Part shown: positions 59,196-64,000 of the stretch, piece by piece
Position numbering within the stretch: the first letter of the stretch is position 1
How the letters are laid out: the number at the start of each line of letters is the position of its first letter
Assembly: GCA_038230835.1 (NCBI GenBank)
Contig: JBBRMM010000011.1
Coordinates: 55,694-119,693, forward strand
Length of the DNA: 64,000 bases
Source of the DNA: DASUHT01 sp038230835
GTDB lineage: Bacteria > Actinomycetota > Thermoleophilia > Gaiellales > JAICJC01
Direction: 5' to 3'
Notes under the pieces: model-generated
Seen by the model: the letters and a program-made list of their open reading frames with translations, nothing else
The model's database searches: none
What the model was told of the DNA's origin: nothing
Made by a program: the position numbers and the translations under genes

Positions 59196-59502
59196 CTCCC
59201 AAGGTGCGACATTGGACGACAAACCCGCATGGGCGCGTCGTTTCCCGCCAGTTCAAGTGGTTCTGCGGATGGAGCGAACGTGCAGGGGTTTTTCGCGGGA
59301 CCGCACCAATAGCGCACCAATAGGCGCGGGGGAGCCGACTCCCAACCCCGGATCGACGCCCCCAACGGTCCAGGGGAGTAACCACCCCAATCGGGTTTGC
59401 GACCGCCATCGCTGCAACCGGCTGTGGAGCGAGAGGCTGTCCCCAGACGGGTGCGATCCCTCGGGTGAAGTGACGGGTGTCATGCGGCGCGGCTTCAACT
59501 CG
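59196..59502. other. Region between tRNA-Thr and the methyltransferase duplication
   Basis: The methyltransferase frame stays open through here to 59253, but the residues look like read-through of unrelated DNA (TPVTSPEGSHPSGDSLSLHS). A short direct repeat CGCACCAATAG, CGCACCAATAGG stands near 59303-59325. Nothing else is recognisable. Confidence 0.45.
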
Positions 59503-60410
59503 GTGAATTCGGCGTACCGCTGCCGGATCACGTCGACGTACCTGGGGTCGATCTCCATCAACACGCTGCGCCGGCCGAGGCGCTCCGCGGCGATCATCGT
59601 GGTACCCGACCCGCCGAACAACTCGAGCACGAGGTCGCCGGTGTGGGAGTGGTTCTGCAGCGCGCGTTCATACATCTCGACGGGGCGCATCGTCGGGTGC
59701 AACTCGCTCTTTTGGGGCTTGGCGAAGTCCCACACCGTGCACTCGTTCGACGCGCCGTGCCAGCGGGGGCTCTGGCCGCGTTTGTGGGCGTAGAAGAACG
59801 CTTCGTGGCGGCTCTTGTACTGCGCGCCGAGGTCGCCATACGTCGCGTTCAGCTTGTTCCAAACGATGATGTCGCGATACTCCTACCCGCTCTTGTCGAG
59901 CGCCTCGAGGACCGCGCGGATGTTGCGATTCGGGAACCACAAGTGCATCGCCGCGTCATCCGTGCTCGCGCCGGCAGCGTTCTTCAGGCACGCCGCGAGG
60001 AAGTCGCGGTACCCCTCCACCGGCAGCGAGTCGTCGTACAGGTCGGTGCGCACCTGCTGCGGGCGGTCCTTGCCCTGCGGCTCCTTGCGGCGGGTCGTTT
60101 CGACGCCGTACCCGACGTTGTAGGGCGGGTCGGCGAGCACCATCACCGCGATGTCCGCGCCGATCAGCGTGGCGACGTCGCCCGCGTCGCTCGAATCGCC
60201 GCACATCACGAGGTGCGGCCCGCACTGGTACACCTCGCCGCGCACCGACTGGGCCTCCATCGGCATCGCCGGCAACACGTTCGGGTCAGCGTCGCTCTTG
60301 GTCTTGCCGTCGAAGTCCTCGCCCAGGATCCGCGCGACGTCGTCGTTGGCGAACCCCGTCAGCGCCGTGTCCCACCCCTCGGTACGGAACTCGGCCAGGA
60401 TCTCGCCCAA
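59253..60410 (-). pseudogene. Phage-type DNA methyltransferase, copy 1, amber codon inside
   Basis: The frame from TTG 60410 reads GEILAEFRTEGWDTALTGFA, the tail of a ParB-like domain whose N-terminus is missing. VLADPPYNVGY (motif IV, residues 92-100) then follows. At 59885-59883 a TAG stands where copy 2 has TGG (KSG-W-EYRDIIVWNK). Beyond it the same frame continues to LELFGGSGTTMIAAERLGRR (motif I) and EIDPRYVDVIRQRYAEF. The order DPPY then FGGSGTT is that of beta-class N6-A/N4-C methyltransferases. The C-terminus after 59503 does not match copy 2. It is inactive unless the amber codon is suppressed. Confidence 0.85.
59504..60068 (-). repeat. 565-bp methyltransferase duplication, unit 1
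   Basis: This aligns without gaps to 61534-62098 (constant offset 2030) and differs at only a few percent of positions, mostly third codon positions. Both ends are sharp: beyond 60068 and below 59504 the two units are unrelated. Confidence 0.85.
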
Positions 60411-60415
60411 TGCCT

Positions 60416-61078
60416 CTAGACCGTCGCGGGGACGCTGCGGATGAGCTTGGCCGCGACGATCAGAGCCCAGATGAAGATCAGGGCGATTGGGACGAACGCG
60501 AGCGAGCCGATTAGACCGACGGCGACGATCAGGCTGAAGATCAGGAGGCGCTTGCTAAACACGCCACCCCAGTGGGCCTGGAAGGCGACGACGGCAATGG
60601 TGAGCGCCGCGGCCAGCATGCCAGCGCCGCCGGCCATGGCGAACCCCAATCGCGTTCATCAGGCGCAGGACGTCGGCTCCGGGCAGCGGCGAGGTGCTGA
60701 TCAACTGAGAGCCCGAGACGACCGCCATCGCGATCCCGCCGGCGGCCATGCAGGCGGCGGAGACGCCGGCGGTCACGAGAGGCAGGGGGCTCGTGGTGAG
60801 GTTGGGCTGGCGGGCGTCGGCGACGCGCCGCCAGAGCGTCGTAAAGAAAGCAGCGAGGCAGAGTCCGGCGAAGAGCAGGCAGAAGCCCGTCACCATGTGC
60901 TTGATCTGGTCACTCGTCGTCGCGTAGTTGGCGATCCAGGTCTTATCCGAGGCGCTGTCTTTCGGCGGCTGGCTGGCGCCGATCGAGACGATGAACAAGA
61001 CGACGAAGGCCACCCCTGTCAGTGGCTCGAATCGAACCCAGCCGCGAGGGCGGGCAGAGGCGAAGCTTCAGCGGTCAT
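60416..61078 (-). pseudogene. Small membrane protein with two compensating frameshifts
   Basis: ATG 61078 has an excellent GGGAGAGGA ribosome binding site and reads MTAEASPLPA. Good coding then continues in a second frame from about 61045 (RGWVRFEPLTGVAFVVLFIV, IKHMVTGFCLLFAGLCLAAF, VLRLMNAIG). Near 60645-60655, at a GGGG run, it returns to the first frame (FAMAGGAGMLAAALTIAVVA, FSLIVAVGLIGSLAFVPIAL, stop 60416). Start and end frames agree. The protein would be about 220 residues with about six helices; I know no function. Either two real indels or base-calling errors are responsible. Confidence 0.75.
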
Positions 61079-61169
61079 GAAGTCCTCTCCCTCGAGACTG
61101 ACGCTCGGATGCGGGATCAGACTAGATGCTCACGCGGACGGCACCCGTCGAGGAGTTGTGCTCGCACGT
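61079..61169 (-). promoter_or_regulatory. Gap upstream of the membrane pseudogene
   Basis: These 91 bp hold the GGGAGAGGA ribosome binding site of the gene at 61078 and presumably its promoter. No gene is present. Confidence 0.4.
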
Positions 61170-61484
61170 TCATTGAACCCCGGTCATCGCCCTGGCGTAC
61201 ACCGGCAGCCGAGCGAGCCTTTCGCGGAACTCGTCGCTCACGCCGATCTGCCCTTCGAGCTTGCTGGCCACGCCGCCGCCCTCGATCAAAAGCTGCGTGC
61301 GCACGAGCGCGGCGAACTCGGTGCCGGTCATCTTGTACGTCGGGTCGCCGAGGCGCATGGCGTACTTCTTCACCGCCGCGTGGATGATCCGCAGCTCGTT
61401 TTCGTCGTCCCACTCGCGCACCACGAACGAGTGGAACCACACCCCTTCCAGACTCTCAGGTGGCCACGTCGGCTTCACGGTCAT
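61170..61484 (-). CDS. Small phage-like protein of unknown function
   Basis: This 104-residue protein starts at ATG 61484, overlapping the methyltransferase copy 2 stop (ATGA). It begins MTVKPTWPPESLEGVWFHSF, with VREWDDENELRIIHAAVKKY and FAALVRTQLLIEGGGVASKL. It is soluble and mixed alpha/beta. Translational coupling to a phage methyltransferase suggests it belongs to the same element. No family is recognised. Confidence 0.7.
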   Translation of the reverse strand: MTVKPTWPPESLEGVWFHSFVVREWDDENELRIIHAAVKKYAMRLGDPTYKMTGTEFAALVRTQLLIEGGGVASKLEGQIGVSDEFRERLARLPVYARAMTGVQ

Positions 61485-62098
61485 GGTTGCACCGCCACGC
61501 CGGCGGCCTGCTTGAGGCCCGAGTCGGTGCCCGTGAAGTCGGCGTACCGCTGCCGGATCACATCCACGTAGCGCGGGTCGATCTCCATCAGCACCGAGCG
61601 GCGGCCGAGGCGTTCCGCGGCGATCATGGTGGTGCCCGACCCGCCGAACAGTTCGAGCACGAGGTCGCCGGTGTGCGTGTGGTTCTGCAACGCGCGCTCG
61701 TACATCTCGACGGGGCGCATCGTCGGGTGCAACTCGCTTTTCTGGGGCTTGGCAAAGTCCCACACCGTGCACTCGTTGCTGGCGCCGTGCCAGCGGGGGC
61801 TCTGGCCGCGTTTGTGGGCGTAGAAGAAGGATTCGTGGCGGCTCTTGTACTGCGCGCCGAGGTCGCCATACGTCGCGTTCAGCTTGTTCCAAACGATGAT
61901 GTCGCGATACTCCCACCCGCTCTTGTCGAGCGCTTCGAGCACCGCGCGGATGTTGCGATTCGGGAACCATAGGTGCATCGCCGCGTCGTCGGTGCTCGCG
62001 CCGGCGGCGTTCTTGAGGCACGCGGCGAGGAAGTCGCGGTACCCCTCGACCGGCAGCGAGTCGTCGTACAGGTCGGTGCGGACCTGTTGCGGGCGGTC
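61481..62098 (-). pseudogene. Phage-type DNA methyltransferase, copy 2, 5' truncated
   Basis: Homology starts abruptly at 62098 (DRPQQVRTDLYDDSLPVEGY) and lacks motif IV (DPPY), which copy 1 has upstream. The rest is intact: KSGWEYRDIIVWNKLNATYG, FFYAHKRGQSPRWHGASNEC, LELFGGSGTTMIAAERLGRR, and the natural C-terminus TGTDSGLKQAAGVAVQP. The reading frame stays open for 200 bp of unrelated sequence upstream. Together the two copies would rebuild most of one enzyme. Confidence 0.85.
61534..62098 (-). repeat. 565-bp methyltransferase duplication, unit 2
   Basis: This is the partner of 59504-60068. Its upper edge at 62098 is the truncation point of copy 2. Confidence 0.85.
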
Positions 62099-62528
62099 CC
62101 GACGAGAACCTGGCCGGTGAGCGCTACCGAGGAGGTTACGCGGGGTGGGGTCGGCTTGGGCACCCGGATTCGTGTGGGTGGACCCGGCGGGGTTTTTGGG
62201 CCTCCTCGGCCGGCGGAACTCACGATCGTCTCCGGTGGGCGGCATCGACGTGGCGGCGAGGCGAGTGCGACGCACTCGGGCACAAGTCATTATCGGCATG
62301 GGCCGTTGACATGGGGATCACATAGGACGGTGACCAAGATGCGCACCGTAGGCCGGGTCTCTGGTCAACGGCTCTTGGAGTTGTCTGAGCTAGAGCGTTC
62401 GGCGCTGTCGATCGAAGCTCTTCACGTCTGCGCCCAGCGAGTGCCCCGCGGTTATCTCGACACGACGCAGATCCTCGCGGATGCCGCAGCCTCCCCCGGT
62501 GTATGCGGTGTTGAGGCCGACGGGTTGT
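62099..62528. other. 430-bp region with at most a gene fragment
   Basis: No complete gene is visible. On the plus strand from ATG 62339 a short frame reads MRTVGRVSGQRLLELSELER and LDTTQILADAAASPGV, faintly like the start of replication-relaxation proteins, but it has no conserved core and runs into the antisense of the flippase gene. It is most likely debris of the mobile element. Confidence 0.4.
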
Positions 62529-63548
62529 TCAGGCGGTCTGTTCTGCGCGTTGGAATCGTCGTCGTAGGTCGCGGATGGCCGGCATCAGCGCGAGTGCGGG
62601 GACGATCGGCAACCAGAAGTTGAACACGCGATAGACGACGACGCCGAGCAGGGCATGGGCGAACCCGACGCCCATCCCCACGAGCGCGAACGTGAGGGCG
62701 ACTTCCACGAATCCGGCTCCTCCAGCGGGAAGGGCTCGGCGGGTTAGGAGGTAGCCGGCGGTGTAGCCGAGCACGAGTGCGGCCACCGACACCTGTTCGC
62801 CAACCAGGCGAAGAGCCGCCCATAAGCAGAGGATATCGCCGGCGTAGTACGCGCCGGCGCCCAGCACTCCGAGGAAGTGCTTGCGAGGATTGCTCACCAG
62901 CACTCGGACCGTGGCCGCTGCGGCCACGCAATCAGCGAACAGACGACGCACACGGCCGCTGCGAGGACGGCTGAGTCGATCGGCGCGCTTCGGGGATGTC
63001 AGCCAAAGCGCGACCACAAGCACCGGCACGACCACGAGCGCCGGCAACGTCAAGCTCGCACCCCGGTGTCCGTCCATCCCAAAGAACAAAAACAGCGACG
63101 CCACCAGTCCGCCGACCGACAGCACGGCGTACTCAAGCAGTCCGAGTCCGAGCACGCGGCGCACCGCTTCCCGTTTACCCGCCCCAGCCTCGCGAAACGC
63201 CCAGTAGTCGACAGCGAAACCTCCCGACGAGCGCGTCGCTGCAAACACCCCAAAGCCCGCAACCACTGCCTTGGCGGACGTCTCCAGACCGATCGGTACC
63301 CCATCATCCGCGCGCGCGACATCGCGCACGGCAAAAACGTAGCCGGCATACGCCGCCAACTCGCCACCAAAGCACACCCCCAACCATCCCCACGAGTGAC
63401 GCGCCAACACCACCCCCCACACCCGCGGCCAGCCAGCCTGCCACGCCAGCACACCCGCCACCCCCACCGTCACCACCCCAGCCACCACCACGACCACAAG
63501 CGGGCGATCCTCCACAAACACGTACCCCCGACGAATCGCCCCCACCAC
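62529..63548 (-). CDS. Flippase-like membrane protein (lysylphosphatidylglycerol synthase TM family)
   Basis: This is a 339-residue protein with about eight helices. It carries family signatures such as FGVFAATRSSGGFAVDYWAF near residue 100 and LPAGGAGFVEVALTFALVGM near 280, matching the transmembrane domain shared by MprF-like flippases and UPF0104 proteins. The soluble aminoacyl-transferase domain is absent. It may move lipids or lipid-linked sugars. It starts at GTG 63548. It sits between island debris and an insertion-sequence fragment, so it may be cargo or a surviving core gene. Confidence 0.82.
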   Translation of the reverse strand: MVGAIRRGYVFVEDRPLVVVVVAGVVTVGVAGVLAWQAGWPRVWGVVLARHSWGWLGVCFGGELAAYAGYVFAVRDVARADDGVPIGLETSAKAVVAGFGVFAATRSSGGFAVDYWAFREAGAGKREAVRRVLGLGLLEYAVLSVGGLVASLFLFFGMDGHRGASLTLPALVVVPVLVVALWLTSPKRADRLSRPRSGRVRRLFADCVAAAATVRVLVSNPRKHFLGVLGAGAYYAGDILCLWAALRLVGEQVSVAALVLGYTAGYLLTRRALPAGGAGFVEVALTFALVGMGVGFAHALLGVVVYRVFNFWLPIVPALALMPAIRDLRRRFQRAEQTA

Positions 63549-63648
63549 CGGCCCTCACCCCCACCCCGCCACAACAACGCCACGCCCAACCCTGGCAATC
63601 ACCACCGCCGCCCCAACCGGTAGCCGCCCCCCGACAGTCCCCTCCGCA
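63549..63648. other. Short gap between flippase and transposase
   Basis: This C-rich plus strand sequence carries no gene. It should contain the flippase promoter. Confidence 0.4.
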
Positions 63649-64000
63649 TCACCCGATCATACGCCCACACAGCAGACGACCGCAAAACCGCTGCTTCCTG
63701 AGGCGCCGGTCTTCGACCAGTAGCTGGGCTTCGTGGAGGGTGTTGAAGCTTTCCATGTCGAGCAGTTCTCGTCGGAGGTGGCCGTTGAACGACTCCGCGT
63801 AGGGATTCTGCCACGGCGCGCCGGGCTCGATGTAGGCAGTGGTTGTGGCGTTGAAGCGGCACCAGTCCTGGAGGGCTTGAGAGACGAGCTCCGGCCCGTT
63901 GTCGCAGCGGATGTAGGTGGGAGCCTGGCCTCGTAGCCAGGCGACCCGCTCGAGCGCGCGCACGGTGTCGTCGGCTCCCAGGCGGCGGGCTGCGGGCGTA
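63649..64000 (-). mobile_element. IS3-type transposase fragment (integrase core), cut by the window edge
   Basis: The frame is open from the right edge: TPAARRLGADDTVRALERVA, then APTYIRCDNGPELVSQALQD (second catalytic Asp in CDNG), FNATTTAYIEPGAPWQNPYA with ESFNGHLRRELLD (catalytic Glu). This is the DDE core of IS3 OrfB. After LHEAQLLVEDRR (about 63715) the usual continuation with the HRPHSALG motif is missing, and unrelated residues run to a stop at 63649. The element is therefore truncated at its 3' end. Its start lies beyond 64000. Confidence 0.88.

Larger units (their letters stand above)
59196..64000. mobile_element. Decayed tRNA-adjacent island (limits uncertain)
   Basis: Directly after the tRNA-Thr come two damaged phage-type methyltransferase copies, a small phage-like gene, a broken membrane protein and a truncated transposase, most of them on the minus strand. 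No integrase and no second copy of the tRNA 3' end was seen, so the true right end may lie beyond the window or be lost. Confidence 0.5.

Noticed and set aside
61973..62623. A plus-strand frame over the methyltransferase end and flippase 3' end
   Set aside because: Both ends are antisense to better-supported genes. Only a short middle stretch is faintly gene-like, and it is noted as debris.
59196..64000. A second attachment site copying the tRNA-Thr 3' end
   Set aside because: I found no match to GGGGTTCGAGTCCCC elsewhere in the island; it may lie beyond the window.

Overview
The window is high-GC, densely packed bacterial DNA, probably from a member of the Actinomycetota. Gene families such as class II ribonucleotide reductase with NrdR, RicT/PSP1 beside tmk and holB, EgtD, PaaK with a citryl-CoA-lyase-like protein, and many GTG starts with 1-4 nt stop/start overlaps would fit a soil or sediment Thermoleophilia-like lineage. 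That placement is inference from gene content; no rRNA is present.

Layout. 1-1540: two broken gene remnants at the left edge, a LysR regulator and a strong hairpin. 1543-15829: a large surface-polysaccharide locus on both strands, with a Wzz-like chain-length protein, four glycosyltransferase-type enzymes (one a priming phosphoglycosyl transferase), a sulfotransferase, a GNAT/FemAB-like transferase, two O-antigen polymerase/ligase-like membrane proteins, a PIG-L deacetylase, an ATP-grasp ligase, an MFS transporter, an FlgD/Ig-like exported protein and an alkyltransferase-like DNA repair protein. 15971-23731: a sulfur block of two paralogous TauE/SafE permeases sharing a 16-bp promoter element, then a seven-gene run (FrdA/NadB-like flavoprotein, class I fumarase alpha and beta, ComA, CysH, CysC, Sat). 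The PAPS from Sat and CysC is a plausible donor for the sulfotransferase in the polysaccharide locus. 23778-28149: HIT protein, then a glycosyltransferase followed by rmlBCDA for dTDP-L-rhamnose.

28198-35014: a regulatory and accessory stretch. Two ECF sigma factor/membrane partner pairs flank an FAD oxidase and a secreted two-repeat protein, and that pair of genes is itself bracketed by two copies of a 25-bp repeat. 35041-44204: housekeeping and stress genes (methyltransferase, lipoprotein metalloprotease, two PilZ proteins, EgtD, YgjP-like peptidase, GST, a frameshifted VOC protein, PaaK-like ligase, citryl-CoA-lyase-like protein). 44375-47751: nrdR-nrdJ with a tandem NrdR-box promoter and a downstream hairpin. 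47806-59057: polysaccharide deacetylase and epimerase, VOC protein, topoisomerase III, tmk-holB-ricT-aldolase operon, a PAS sensor kinase and a reductase.

59123-64000: a tRNA-Thr(CGT) followed by a decayed island. It holds two damaged copies of a phage-type DNA methyltransferase (one with an amber codon, one 5'-truncated), a frameshifted membrane protein, a small phage-like gene, a flippase-like membrane protein and a truncated IS3-type transposase at the right edge.

Two features cut across the window. Many genes at the head of transcription units have a TAnnnT hexamer ending 6-8 nt before the start codon and no Shine-Dalgarno sequence, which is the signature of leaderless mRNAs. Convergent genes often end 7-50 nt into or next to each other, so terminators are few and those that exist stand out.
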